Assembly: GCF_013009075.1 (NCBI RefSeq)
Contig: NZ_CP053108.1
Location: forward strand, 496,001 to 560,000
Source: Halomonas sp. TA22
GTDB taxonomy: Bacteria > Pseudomonadota > Gammaproteobacteria > Pseudomonadales > Halomonadaceae
Reading direction: 5' to 3'
DNA: 64,000 nt
A program made the position numbers and the translations under genes. The notes beneath the pieces are model-generated. The model searched no databases. It was not told where the DNA came from and was given only the letters and a program-made list of their open reading frames with translations. Shown piece after piece: positions 1 to 8,961 of this stretch. Position 1 is the stretch's first letter. Each line of letters begins with the position of its first letter.

Positions 1-679
1 GAGCGGCATAGAGCACGTTATGCAGCAGTCGGCTGGAGGGGGAGTAGGGGCTATAGCGATCAGTGTCGTTGGTAAACATGGCATGCGTCGGGCTGATCGC
101 GAGTGCTGCCGCTCCCTGCTGGGCAGCCTGGCGAGCCAGCATCTCGAGCGCCTGCACATCACCAATCCCGCCATCGCCGGGACGGCGCAGCGCATAGAGT
201 TGTGCTGCCAGCCCCCACAGCCGCGGATGGGCTTGGTTGGCGGCCTCCATCAGGGAGTAGCAGTGCCGCGGGGAGACGGCGAGGGTTACCTCTACATTGG
301 CAATCGCCAACCGGTGGTAGCCCATGTCCGTCACGCCTGGCAGACAGCCCTGGGCATCGACTTGCCCCTCGTGACGCTCGCCCTGCTCGAGATGCAGCGT
401 AAAGGGCGTACCTGGTTCAAGCGCCGTAGGCAGCGCGACCGGGTAGTCGCAATCGGCGGTGACCAACGGCGGCCACTGCGCAGGGCTATCCGGTTCATTC
501 AAGCGCTTCAGGCGTTGCAGGCTATCGCTACGTGTCGCTTCGTCATCGGCGGGGAAACCTAAAATGCCGAGCAAGTCTCGCTGAACCTCCTCGCTCAGCC
601 GGCAGGTTTCTCCCTCGCTATCTTCCCACTCCACAATCAATCCGGCTGCCTCGGCGAGTTCTTGCAGCCCGGCGCTCAT
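1..679 (-). CDS. malQ: 4-alpha-glucanotransferase (amylomaltase), 3' part outside window
   Basis: MalQ transfers alpha-1,4-glucan segments between maltodextrins in the cytoplasm. About 226 N-terminal residues are visible and the reading frame runs off the left edge. Family signs are the segments RRPGDGGIGD and YSPYSPSSRL, the latter typical of the acceptor-site region of GH77 enzymes. The ATG at 679-677 overlaps the treZ stop codon as ATGA, so the gene is translationally coupled to treZ and is the fourth visible gene of the glgA operon. It would disproportionate the short glucans that the trehalose/glycogen enzymes generate. The family assignment is firm; the catalytic residues lie outside the window and cannot be checked. 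Confidence 0.85.
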   Translation of the reverse strand, partial: MSAGLQELAEAAGLIVEWEDSEGETCRLSEEVQRDLLGILGFPADDEATRSDSLQRLKRLNEPDSPAQWPPLVTADCDYPVALPTALEPGTPFTLHLEQGERHEGQVDAQGCLPGVTDMGYHRLAIANVEVTLAVSPRHCYSLMEAANQAHPRLWGLAAQLYALRRPGDGGIGDVQALEMLARQAAQQGAAALAISPTHAMFTNDTDRYSPYSPSSRLLHNVLYAA

Positions 680-2499
680 ACACTCACCTCATCTTCACCG
701 GGATTGTGCCGCAGCCAGGCTGCGGCTGCGCGTGGCGCAAGCTCGCCACTCTCTGCCGCAACCGCCACGCCTTTACGGGTTTCATAGAGACAACGCCCGA
801 CACCGAAGGCACTGGTCGGGGCCACCTCATCGCTCAGGTTCAGGGCAATGACCAGGTGGGAGTCGTCGTTCATCCTCCAGCGTGCCACGACGGCCTTGTC
901 GCCTAGCACCTTGGCACCGAGTGGCTTGGCCCCCTTCAGACGCGGCACGATCTCGCGGTGGCGCAGGCCCAGCAGGGTGCGGTAGCGCTCGAGCCAACCA
1001 GCGTGAGGCGGCGTCTCGCGATTGTCGAAATCTGGAATCGAGTCCTCGAAGGTTTGGCGGGCATTGGGATCGGGTATGCTGCGGCGTGTCTTTTCGTCGC
1101 AAAACGCGCTGAAGTCGGCGAACTCCCCGCGGCGTCCTTCGCGCACCGCCTCGGCCAGCTCTTCACGATGCTCGGTGAAGAACAGAAAGGGGCGCGTGGA
1201 GCCCCACTCCTCGCCCATGAACAGCAGTGGCACCATCGGTGAAAGCAGCAGCAGCACCGTTGCCGCCTCTAGCGCCTCTGGATCGGCAAGCACACTCAAG
1301 CGCTCGCCCAAGGCGCGGTTGCCGATCTGGTCGTGATTCTGCAGGAACGCGACGAAGGCCGTGGGAGGCAACTTGCCGCTGGGCTCGCCCCGGGCGCGCC
1401 CATGACGCGACTGCTCGCCCTGGTAGATGAATCCCTCGCTCAGGCAGCGCGCCAGACGAGAGGTGGCGTTCTCGACGAAGTCAGCGTAGTAACCCTCGTG
1501 CTCACCAGTGAGCAGCACATGCAGAACGTTATGCCAGTCGTCGTCCCACTGGGCATTGAAATGCTGCCGATTGAGCAGACTCGAGAGATTGCCTTCGTTT
1601 TCCAGCACCAGATGAACATGGCGATGCGGCCTGATGCGCTGACGGATCTCCTCGGCCATGTCGGTCAGGAAGTCGCGTTCGCTAATGGCGTGTACGGCAT
1701 CGAAGCGCAATCCATCGAGACGATACTCCTCGATCCACATCAGGGCGTTCTCGATGAAGTAGCGACGCACGGCCGGCTCGCGAAAATCGATGGCGAGTCC
1801 CCAGGGAGTGACCAGGTCGTCGCGAAAGAAGGAGTCGGCGTAGCTGGCGAGATAGTTGCCATCCGGTCCGAAGTGGTTGTAGACCACATCGAGAAAGACC
1901 ATCAGGCCGAGGCCATGTGCCTCATCGATCAGCGCCTTCATGTCGTCGGGGCTGCCGTAGGAGGCTTCCACCGCATAGGGCAGCACACCGTCATAGCCCC
2001 AGTTGCGCGCACCGGGAAATTCGGCCACTGGCATGAGTTCGATGGCTGTGACGCCAAGCGATACGAGATAGGGCAGGCGATGGCGCACCCCCTCGAAGCC
2101 ACCCAGTGCGCCGACGTGCACTTCATAGAGCACGGTTTCATGCCAGGGTCGCCCCTGCCACTCGACATTTCTCCATTCGTAGTGACAGGGGTCGATGACC
2201 AGGCTCGGACCGTCGATATCGCCGAACTGGGCGCGTGCGGCGGGGTCGGGCACGAGAGAACCCTGTTCATCGTCCTGCATGAACACACGATAGCGATAGC
2301 GCGCCCCGTGGCCGCACGACACATCGAGCTGAAAGTGCCCACCGTCTCCGGCCTGCATGGCTCGGCTCGGCTCTCCTTCGACCTCGACACTGACAGCACG
2401 TGCGCTAGGCGCCCAGAGCACGAAGCGCGTGGTCGCACCATCGAGAACCTGGGCGCCATAGGTGGGCTGGAAGTACCCTTGCATGTCGTTACCACTCAT
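676..2499 (-). CDS. treZ: Malto-oligosyltrehalose trehalohydrolase
   Basis: TreZ is a GH13 enzyme that releases trehalose from maltooligosyl-trehalose. The 607 residues carry an N-terminal E-set/CBM48-like domain (about 10-100) and a complete catalytic barrel. The nucleophile is Asp267 in RFDAVH, the acid/base is Glu300 in LVLENEGN, and the third acid lies in the conserved QNHDQIGNRA motif. The ATG at 2499 overlaps the stop of the upstream gene as ATGA, and its own stop overlaps the malQ start in the same way. Its usual partner TreY (maltooligosyltrehalose synthase) is not in the window and may lie beyond the left edge. Trehalose as a compatible solute would suit a halophile (inference). Confidence 0.93.
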   Translation of the reverse strand: MSGNDMQGYFQPTYGAQVLDGATTRFVLWAPSARAVSVEVEGEPSRAMQAGDGGHFQLDVSCGHGARYRYRVFMQDDEQGSLVPDPAARAQFGDIDGPSLVIDPCHYEWRNVEWQGRPWHETVLYEVHVGALGGFEGVRHRLPYLVSLGVTAIELMPVAEFPGARNWGYDGVLPYAVEASYGSPDDMKALIDEAHGLGLMVFLDVVYNHFGPDGNYLASYADSFFRDDLVTPWGLAIDFREPAVRRYFIENALMWIEEYRLDGLRFDAVHAISERDFLTDMAEEIRQRIRPHRHVHLVLENEGNLSSLLNRQHFNAQWDDDWHNVLHVLLTGEHEGYYADFVENATSRLARCLSEGFIYQGEQSRHGRARGEPSGKLPPTAFVAFLQNHDQIGNRALGERLSVLADPEALEAATVLLLLSPMVPLLFMGEEWGSTRPFLFFTEHREELAEAVREGRRGEFADFSAFCDEKTRRSIPDPNARQTFEDSIPDFDNRETPPHAGWLERYRTLLGLRHREIVPRLKGAKPLGAKVLGDKAVVARWRMNDDSHLVIALNLSDEVAPTSAFGVGRCLYETRKGVAVAAESGELAPRAAAAWLRHNPGEDEVSV

Positions 2500-3953
2500 G
2501 ACGGCCAGTCTCCCTGTCGCAACAGCAGTGTGGAAAGCGGCGGAAGTATCAGCTCCAGCGAGGCGGGATAGCCATGGCTTGGCGAGAGCTGGGCTCTCAC
2601 GCCGCTGGCATTGCCGACATTGGTACCGGCATAGAATTCGCTTTCGGTATTGAGAATCTCGCGCCAGGTACCGAGGGCCGGCACGCCGAGGCGATAGTGG
2701 TGATGCTCGACGGTGCCGAAGTTGGTCACCACCAGCAGCGGAGCGGTGCCCTCGGCGCCATAGCGCATGAAGGCGATTACGCTATTGGTGACATCGTCGC
2801 CCACGATCCAGGCGAAGCTGTCCGACTGGGTGTCACAGTAGTGCAGCGACGGCTCGTTACCGTAGATTCGGTTGAGATCCGCCACCAGGCGCAGCACGCC
2901 AGCGTGACCGGGATGATCAAGCAGGGACCAGTCAAGCTCTCCCGTCTGATGCCATGCTTTGTCCTGGGCGAATTCAGCGCCCATACCGAGCAATTTCTTG
3001 CCGGGATGCGCCCACATGAAACCTAGGCACGCACGCAGCGTCGCGAAGCGCTGATCGTCCGCGCCAGGCATCCGGCCGAACCAGGTCGTTACACTTTCGC
3101 CGTGCTCACCATCCGAGCCATCGATCTCCCTATCGAGAATGGGCAGCACGTAGTGGGCATCGAAGGCACCCATCAGCTCATCGGTCAGCCGTGCATGATG
3201 GTGTCCTCGGAGCTCAGGGTTCTCACTCAAGTAGGCGAGCACTGAGTGCGACCAGCCGGTGTTCCATATCAGCAGGCGGGGTGAGATTCGGGACACAGCG
3301 GCAGGCCAGTGATATTGGCAGAACAGCAGAATCTGCTGGTTCTGGCTGGCCAGCGCCTCCATTACCCGACCCAGCATCGCGATGGTCGCCTCATCTTCAT
3401 GAGACGTCACAGGCATCAGTCGCAGACCATCGAGGTGAAAGCTCTCAAGCCAGTCGCGAGCCGCATCAAGAATTTGATGCTCCCTCATGGGGGGTTCGGT
3501 AAGTGTCAGCGGCCATTCAACGATGATCCCGATACCGCCAATATGGCAGGCATCGACGAAACGGGCAAAAGCTGGACCCGCCTCCTCCTCGGTCAACCCC
3601 ATGAGCTCGACATGAGTGAAGCCGAGATCGGCCACGTAGGGCACCAGTTGTACTGCGAGCGCCTCCCAAGCCAGCGACTCGCCCTGCTCATTGTGACGCC
3701 AGGCCTTGGCATATAACCGATAGATCGAGATCGGCGATGCGCACGGATCGTCACGCATCCGGTGACTCATCCATACCTCATCATGCCACTGATGTCCCAC
3801 CACCTTGCTCTGCTGGGTTCCACCCCCTGGAGGAGCAGAAACCTCATCGCCAGGCAAGACATGCAGCGGCCATGAATTGCCACTCATGCCGTGCGATGGC
3901 TTATCAATCGTGTTGTCCGATCCGCTCTTCACCAAGGGAAAATGGCTGGTCAT
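2496..3953 (-). CDS. GlgB-like protein lacking the catalytic triad
   Basis: The protein has 485 residues, against about 730 for an ordinary glycogen branching enzyme. It lacks the N-terminal CBM48 region but aligns by eye with the GlgB barrel and C-terminal domain, including WAHPGKKLLGMGAEFAQ, LDWSLLDHPGH and WREILNTESEFY. The catalytic acids are missing: the nucleophile in RVDAV is Met180 (LDGLRLMPV), the AEEST segment is FCQYHW (212-213 Cys-Gln), and the SHDEVVH aspartate is Arg275 in PILDREID. A good RBS (AAGGAA) precedes the ATG at 3953. It lies between glgA (66 bp upstream) and treZ (ATGA overlap). It is unlikely to branch glucan; a scaffold or glucan-binding role is a guess. A functional glgB presumably lies elsewhere. 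Confidence 0.8.
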   Translation of the reverse strand: MTSHFPLVKSGSDNTIDKPSHGMSGNSWPLHVLPGDEVSAPPGGGTQQSKVVGHQWHDEVWMSHRMRDDPCASPISIYRLYAKAWRHNEQGESLAWEALAVQLVPYVADLGFTHVELMGLTEEEAGPAFARFVDACHIGGIGIIVEWPLTLTEPPMREHQILDAARDWLESFHLDGLRLMPVTSHEDEATIAMLGRVMEALASQNQQILLFCQYHWPAAVSRISPRLLIWNTGWSHSVLAYLSENPELRGHHHARLTDELMGAFDAHYVLPILDREIDGSDGEHGESVTTWFGRMPGADDQRFATLRACLGFMWAHPGKKLLGMGAEFAQDKAWHQTGELDWSLLDHPGHAGVLRLVADLNRIYGNEPSLHYCDTQSDSFAWIVGDDVTNSVIAFMRYGAEGTAPLLVVTNFGTVEHHHYRLGVPALGTWREILNTESEFYAGTNVGNASGVRAQLSPSHGYPASLELILPPLSTLLLRQGDWPS

Positions 3954-4019
3954 CGTTACATTCCTTGTTCATGCATCCTTACCTCACCAGCCTCGACGCC
4001 GTCCGGCAGGTCAAGACAG

Positions 4020-5609
4020 CTATTCTGCCTGTTGCAGGGTGGCAGCTCCCTCCTCCTCATGAAGCACCTTGTGATAGAGCTGGCTATAAGGCTCGATCGA
4101 CTGACGCCAGTGATAGCGTCCCGCCATGGCGGCACGACGCATGGCGTAGAAGAGATCCGTTGCCTGGAAGATGGTGAAGGCGCGCTGAATGGCGTGCATA
4201 TAGCTAGCAAGAGTCATCTCATCGAACAGGAACCCCGTCACGCCATCCTCGATGGTATCGGCGAGCCCCCCGGTGCGGTGCGCGATGGGCAGCGACCCGA
4301 AGCGCTGTGCATACATCTGGCTAAGGCCGCAGGGCTCGAAGCGCGAAGGCATCAACAGGAAGTCGCTGCCGGCATACATGCAGCGAGCCTCTCCCTCGTC
4401 GAAACCGATGTTGACCCCGATGGCACCAGGAAAGCGCGCCGCCAGGTTGCACAAGGCGTTCTCGACGGGCAGCTCACCACGCCCGATGAAGACGATCTGG
4501 CCGCCAGCGCGCACGATCGATTCGGCCGCCCCAATGGTAAGATCCAGACCCTTTTGATGTACCAGCCGCGATACCACGGCGAATAGCGGACCATTGCTCA
4601 CCGCCAGTCCAAACATCTTGCGAACATGGGCGGCATTGGCGCGCTTGCCGCGCCAGTCGTTCATGGCGAAGGCGCGGGCGAGGTGAGCGTCGGTGCGAGG
4701 ATCCCAGGAATCATCGATACCGTTGGGAATGCCGCTCAAGCGCCCCTGTCGCGCCTTGTCCCGCAGCAGCCCATCGAGACCGCAACCAAATTCCGGTGTC
4801 GTGATCTCGCGCGCGTAAGTCACGCTGACAGTGGTAATGTGAGAGGCGTAGGCGATTCCGGCCTTCATGAAGGAGAGCTGCCCATAGTACTCCACCCCGT
4901 CCATCGTCATGGCATCAGAGGGAATACCTAGCGCGGCAAGCCGCGAGGGATCGTAAAGCCCCTGATAGGCCAGGTTGTGAATGGTGAAGACACTCGGCGT
5001 GTTCTGCCCACGCCAATGCATGTATCCCGCCGCCAGCGCGCTCGGCCAGTCATTGAGATGAAGCAGCTGCGGACACCACTCGATATCAGCTACACCGGAA
5101 GCGATATCGGCAGCGGCAAGCGCCAGCCGGGCGAAGCGGATGTCGTTGTCTTTCCAGCCGATGCCCAGCTCGTCGCAGTAGGGGCTCCCCTCGCGTTCGT
5201 ACAGAGCCGGGCAGAGCAGCACATAGACGATCAGGCCATCGGAGCAAGTGATCTGCCCCAGGTCACAAGCCGGCAAATCGGCATAGGCAGCGAGATGGCC
5301 AACGACCTCGATCGGCTGGCCGGATTCGATCATCTCGCGATAGGCAGGAATGAGCACACGTACATCGTGATCGCCGCTAAGTGCACGCGGCAATGCCGAA
5401 GAGACATCGCCAAGCCCACCGGCCTTGACGAAATCGGCGATTTCTGAAGTGACGAAGAGAATTCTAAAGGGAGAGTCACTCCCCCCTTGATGAGAGCTGT
5501 CGCTAGGAAGCGAGTGCTGGCGGGAGGAACCCGCAACCGATGTTACGGCATCTACCGCTACACTAGCGTCAGAGGTAGTGCTAACGCCCTGCAATGCCAC
5601 ACTGCCCAT
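4020..5609 (-). CDS. glgA: Glycogen synthase (ADP-glucose type, GT5)
   Basis: GlgA elongates alpha-1,4-glucan from ADP-glucose. The 529 residues contain the N-terminal nucleotide-sugar motif KAGGLGDV (62-69), a GT5 catalytic domain, and the C-terminal segment SRFEPCGLSQMYAQRFG with the conserved Glu and PCGL. There is a serine-rich extension of about 47 residues before the usual start of the fold (FRILFVTSEIADF). The ATG at 5609 has a clear GGGAGGT ribosome site, so the extension appears to be translated. It is the first gene of the operon glgA, GlgB-like, treZ, malQ. An AT-rich gap separates it from the divergent sugar dehydrogenase. Confidence 0.93.
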   Translation of the reverse strand: MGSVALQGVSTTSDASVAVDAVTSVAGSSRQHSLPSDSSHQGGSDSPFRILFVTSEIADFVKAGGLGDVSSALPRALSGDHDVRVLIPAYREMIESGQPIEVVGHLAAYADLPACDLGQITCSDGLIVYVLLCPALYEREGSPYCDELGIGWKDNDIRFARLALAAADIASGVADIEWCPQLLHLNDWPSALAAGYMHWRGQNTPSVFTIHNLAYQGLYDPSRLAALGIPSDAMTMDGVEYYGQLSFMKAGIAYASHITTVSVTYAREITTPEFGCGLDGLLRDKARQGRLSGIPNGIDDSWDPRTDAHLARAFAMNDWRGKRANAAHVRKMFGLAVSNGPLFAVVSRLVHQKGLDLTIGAAESIVRAGGQIVFIGRGELPVENALCNLAARFPGAIGVNIGFDEGEARCMYAGSDFLLMPSRFEPCGLSQMYAQRFGSLPIAHRTGGLADTIEDGVTGFLFDEMTLASYMHAIQRAFTIFQATDLFYAMRRAAMAGRYHWRQSIEPYSQLYHKVLHEEEGAATLQQAE

Positions 5610-6005
5610 GATCGACCTCCCTGCCCGATAGCCATGGTCAATGATTCCCCTTGGGGATCATCCTTATCCGTTCTGTAACCACTCATCCAATTGAGTCCGA
5701 TCGTGACAGGTAAATAGGCAAGTGCTCATCAAAGACACTTTTTGAAGTTTCAAGCCACCCTGGCTACTTCAGCGCCTACCTGCCCACCCCTCTTTATACC
5801 TACTTACTTTATAGCTGTGTATTGAATTTTTAGCGAAGCACCATCACTCCGGACTGAGCTTGTTGTTCATATCCGCCTTTTCTACGCTAAGGTCAAGAGG
5901 GCATAAAAAATTAATCCCTTAACCTTAATTATTGCAGCTGGCGGGGCGCCAACGAGGCCTCGTGGCAAACATTCCCTGAACCTATCTCACGCAAGGAGCA
6001 ACACG
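5610..6005. promoter_or_regulatory. Divergent AT-rich intergenic region (glgA / sugar dehydrogenase)
   Basis: This 396-bp stretch separates two divergent genes and is clearly more AT-rich than its neighbours (for example the A/T-rich tract near 5900-5935). It must hold the promoters for the glgA operon and the plus-strand sugar dehydrogenase gene. I see no convincing open reading frame, and I could not pick a specific -35/-10 pair or operator with confidence. Confidence 0.5.
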
Positions 6006-7259
6006 ATGATTCAGCATGATCGTCCCGCCTGGAAAAAAGCCCCCCTGCCAGTCGCTATTGGCTTGGCCATAACCACCATGAGTCTCTCTCTAGCCCACGC
6101 CGACGTGGAGAAGAGCGACGACATCGTCGAGTCAGGCATCGAAAGCGAGGAGGTCACCTTCAATGTGGTTCAGGTGGTAAGTGGCCTTGCGCATCCTTGG
6201 GCAGTCGCTTGGCTTCCCGATGGAAGAATGCTGGTGACCGAGCGGCCGGGCCGCATGCACCTCATCGATGACGATGGGGTAACGGAGCTCTCCAATCTGC
6301 CCAAGATCGATACCGACGAGGATCAGCTCACCGCACCGGAAGGCGGCAACCAGGGTGGGTTGCTCGATGTCGCCGTGCATCCGGATTACGAGGAGAATGG
6401 CTGGATCTACTTCACCTACTCAAGCCCCGGCGATGATGACTCGGTGATGGGCGACGATGAGTACGGTACCGGCACCGCGCTTAGCCGTGCCCGCCTGAGC
6501 GACGATGGCACTGAACTCGTCGATCTTGAGCCGATCTATGCCCAGGTGCCACGTACCGCCCCAGGCCGCCACTACGGCTCACGCATCGTCTTTCCAGGCG
6601 ACGGCAGCGTGATGTTCTCCATCGGCGATCGCGGCATTCGCTACCCCTCCCAGGACCTTACCGATCCGGGCGGTTCTATCATTCGCTTGAACGAGGATGG
6701 CGGCGCTTTCGAGGAGAACCCCTTCGTCAACATGGAGCCCGGCAACCTGCGCCCCGAGATATTCTCCTTCGGACATCGCAACAATCAGGGTCTGGCCCTG
6801 CATCCTGAAACCGGCGAGCTATGGGCAGTCGATCACGGCCCCTCGGGGGGTGGCGAGCAGCTCTACCGGATCGAGGCGGGTAATAATCACGGCTGGCCTC
6901 AGGTCTCCTTCGGTCGTGAATACGACACTGATGAATTCATCGGCATCGGCCAAGAAGCCCCAGGCGTCACCCCTCCCGTACACTGGTGGGACACTACACT
7001 TGCCCCGTCGGGCATGGCGTTCTATACCGATGGTGATATCGCTGGCTGGCAGGGTAACTTGTTCTTTGGTGCCCTCTATGCCGAGCAGCTACATCGCATC
7101 GTCCTGGATGGCAACGAGATCGCCCATGAGGAAGTTCTACTGACCGAAACGATCGGACGTATTCGTGACGTGCGCCAGGGACCCGATGGCATGATTTATG
7201 TCGTGACCGACGAGGAAGATGGTGGCATATATCGCCTGGAGCCTGAAGAGTCCCAATAG
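6006..7259 (+). CDS. PQQ-dependent aldose sugar dehydrogenase (YliI/Asd type)
   Basis: Soluble periplasmic PQQ enzymes of this family oxidise aldoses to lactones. The 417 residues start with a Sec-type signal (KK near residue 11, a hydrophobic stretch, then AHADVE). A six-bladed propeller of the glucose/sorbosone dehydrogenase family follows. Recognisable segments are LAHPWAVAWLPDGRMLVTERPGRM, GGLLDVAVHPDY, FGHRNNQGLALHPETGELWAVDHGP and GGEQLYRIEAGNNHGWP, which carry the usual PQQ/Ca2+ region. The RBS AAGGAG precedes the ATG. A perfect 11-bp hairpin lies 12 nt after the stop, so the gene is probably monocistronic. Substrate range cannot be read from sequence. Confidence 0.9.
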   Translation: MIQHDRPAWKKAPLPVAIGLAITTMSLSLAHADVEKSDDIVESGIESEEVTFNVVQVVSGLAHPWAVAWLPDGRMLVTERPGRMHLIDDDGVTELSNLPKIDTDEDQLTAPEGGNQGGLLDVAVHPDYEENGWIYFTYSSPGDDDSVMGDDEYGTGTALSRARLSDDGTELVDLEPIYAQVPRTAPGRHYGSRIVFPGDGSVMFSIGDRGIRYPSQDLTDPGGSIIRLNEDGGAFEENPFVNMEPGNLRPEIFSFGHRNNQGLALHPETGELWAVDHGPSGGGEQLYRIEAGNNHGWPQVSFGREYDTDEFIGIGQEAPGVTPPVHWWDTTLAPSGMAFYTDGDIAGWQGNLFFGALYAEQLHRIVLDGNEIAHEEVLLTETIGRIRDVRQGPDGMIYVVTDEEDGGIYRLEPEESQ

Positions 7260-7270
7260 TTGCGGAACTA

Positions 7271-7299
7271 CAGGGGTGCACTTTATAGGTGCACCCCTG
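7271..7299 (+). terminator. Stem-loop after the sugar dehydrogenase gene
   Basis: A perfect 11-bp inverted repeat (CAGGGGTGCAC and its complement) encloses a 7-nt loop and starts 12 nt after the stop codon. There is no long T run after it, so it may be a weak intrinsic terminator or a 3'-stabilising hairpin. Confidence 0.6.
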
Positions 7300-7421
7300 C
7301 CTCGCTGACACTATTATGAAATACTTATCAGCAAACAAACATAGTTTATTTCTATTTGATACCGATATGCCATGCTCATTGAGAAGTTCCTAATAGAGTC
7401 TTCAGTAACAAGGAGGTTACT

Positions 7422-7793
7422 ATGCGCTTTATCTCGACTCGCACTCACGGAATGGTCGATTATATAGTCGGCCTGTTTTTGATCGTCTCTCCCTTTCTGT
7501 TTGGCTTTGCCGATGGCACGGCGGCACAGTGGGTACCCATCGTCCTAGGCGTGGCCGCGCTCATCTACAGCGTCTGCACAAAATATGAATTGGGCCTGGT
7601 ACCAATGATTCCGATGCCGATGCATCTGACGCTCGACGTAATGAGCGGCATCCTCTTCGTTATCTCCCCTTGGCTATTCGGTTTTGCCGACCGGGTGTTC
7701 CTCCCTCATGTCATTTTTGGGTTATTCGAGATTGTTGCTGGCTTGACCACCAAGACAGGCCCTGACGTTCGGCGCCCCAGCCATCACCATTGA
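7422..7793 (+). CDS. SPW repeat-containing membrane protein
   Basis: This 123-residue protein consists of two tandem SPW-type repeats, each with two membrane helices. The signature segments are VSPFLFGFADG (first repeat) and ISPWLFGFADR (second). The C-terminus is short and hydrophilic and ends in HHH. A strong RBS (AAGGAGG) lies 6-7 nt before the ATG. The gene lies 9 bp upstream of a thioredoxin-reductase-like flavoprotein and is almost certainly cotranscribed with it. SPW proteins are small inner-membrane proteins of unknown biochemical function, and the pairing suggests a membrane partner for the flavoprotein (inference). Confidence 0.85.
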   Translation: MRFISTRTHGMVDYIVGLFLIVSPFLFGFADGTAAQWVPIVLGVAALIYSVCTKYELGLVPMIPMPMHLTLDVMSGILFVISPWLFGFADRVFLPHVIFGLFEIVAGLTTKTGPDVRRPSHHH

Positions 7794-7802
7794 GGTACCA
7801 GC

Positions 7803-8735
7803 ATGGAAGACGACACTCTCGACTGCCTGGTTATCGGTGCGGGACCTGCCGGCCTTACCGCCGGCCTTAACCTTAATCGATTCTTGCGCCGTGTACTCAT
7901 CATCGACGCGGGTCACAGCCGTGCCTCGCTGATTCCCTGCACGTACAACTATCCCGGCTATCCCGATGGGATAAGCGGGAACGAACTATTGGACCAGCTC
8001 AGGAGGCAGCTTGAGTTCAATGGAGGCAGTGTTTCGCAGGGAAAGGTCTTGCGGCTGCTACGAGATAATGACCAGGGCGTTTTTCTGGCAGAGACCGAGA
8101 AAGAGACGCTACGTGCCAAAACCGTCGTATTGGCCACCGGGGTGATCGATATCGAGCCTAAGCTCGACGGCTTCGACGAGATAAAACACAAGGGACTGGT
8201 ACGCTACTGTCCCATTTGCGATGGCAAGGAGTTCATCAATCTGCGCATCGGCGTGATTACCAATGGCGATGATCACGGCGTCAACGAGTGTCTGTTCATC
8301 AAGCATTTCAGTGCTGAGCTGACCATGATCGGAGTGACGGGTGATTGCCAACCCGACCAGCGCATGACCGACCGACTCGACCGTGAGCGTATCTCGCTGG
8401 TACAGGGCCAGGCCAAGCGCATCCGGGCCGACGAACATGATGTGCTCCACCTGGAAATGGAGGGGGGGCAGAGCCATGAGTTCGACGCACTCTACTGCTC
8501 CCTTGGGACCAGCGTACGTAGCGAGCTGGGCAGGGAGTTGGGGGCAAGGCGAACCGAGGATGGCAACCTGATCGTCGATGCTCATATGCAGACCGGCGTC
8601 GAGGGCCTTTATGCCGTCGGTGACATGACCAATCACTTGAGCCAGATCACCGTCGCCACCGGCCAGGCCGCCATCGCCGCCACGGCTGTGCACAATAGGC
8701 TGCTGAAAGAGACCTATCGACATGCCAAACGATAA
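7803..8735 (+). CDS. Thioredoxin-reductase-like FAD oxidoreductase without a canonical NADPH motif
   Basis: The 310-residue flavoprotein resembles low-molecular-weight thioredoxin reductase. The FAD motif GAGPAG (12-17) is intact, the redox pair is CPIC (Cys136, Cys139), and the C-terminal FAD motif is GLYAVGDMTNHLSQITVATG. The second dinucleotide-binding domain is altered: where TrxB has GGGDSAxEEA there is TNGDDHGVNE, and the HRRxxxR phosphate-binding motif is absent. This recalls the flavin- or ferredoxin-linked TrxR-like enzymes (FFTR, DFTR, DDOR), which do not use NADPH. The start has a GAGGT site and lies 9 bp after the SPW gene. The electron donor is unknown. Confidence 0.85.
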   Translation: MEDDTLDCLVIGAGPAGLTAGLNLNRFLRRVLIIDAGHSRASLIPCTYNYPGYPDGISGNELLDQLRRQLEFNGGSVSQGKVLRLLRDNDQGVFLAETEKETLRAKTVVLATGVIDIEPKLDGFDEIKHKGLVRYCPICDGKEFINLRIGVITNGDDHGVNECLFIKHFSAELTMIGVTGDCQPDQRMTDRLDRERISLVQGQAKRIRADEHDVLHLEMEGGQSHEFDALYCSLGTSVRSELGRELGARRTEDGNLIVDAHMQTGVEGLYAVGDMTNHLSQITVATGQAAIAATAVHNRLLKETYRHAKR

Positions 8736-8912
8736 GGGCGGGGCTAGCTTGGTATCGTCGTTATCCACGGCGGCGACATTGAGCCCCATCGTCTTGGCAC
8801 ACTGCTCATCTAGGACCTCATCGACTCCAATCCATGGCCAAAGCGAAGCGGATGCTCGTTAACGGCACCCTACATGATCGGCATCAAGTGATCGAGATCG
8901 AGCGAAACGAGA

Positions 8913-8932
8913 AGGGGCGACTCATCGCCCCT
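8913..8932. terminator. Hairpin between convergent genes
   Basis: A perfect 8-bp stem (AGGGGCGA/TCGCCCCT) with a 4-nt loop lies between the plus-strand flavoprotein gene and the convergent aldehyde dehydrogenase gene. It could serve either strand; there is no strong T tract on either side. Confidence 0.5.
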
Positions 8933-8961
8933 GGTGGTGACTCTTTCGGCAAAACGAGGCG

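Noticed and set aside
1333-2571. A long plus-strand frame of 412 codons opposite treZ
   Set aside because: It is antisense to a well-supported gene with catalytic motifs, and the product shows no family features.
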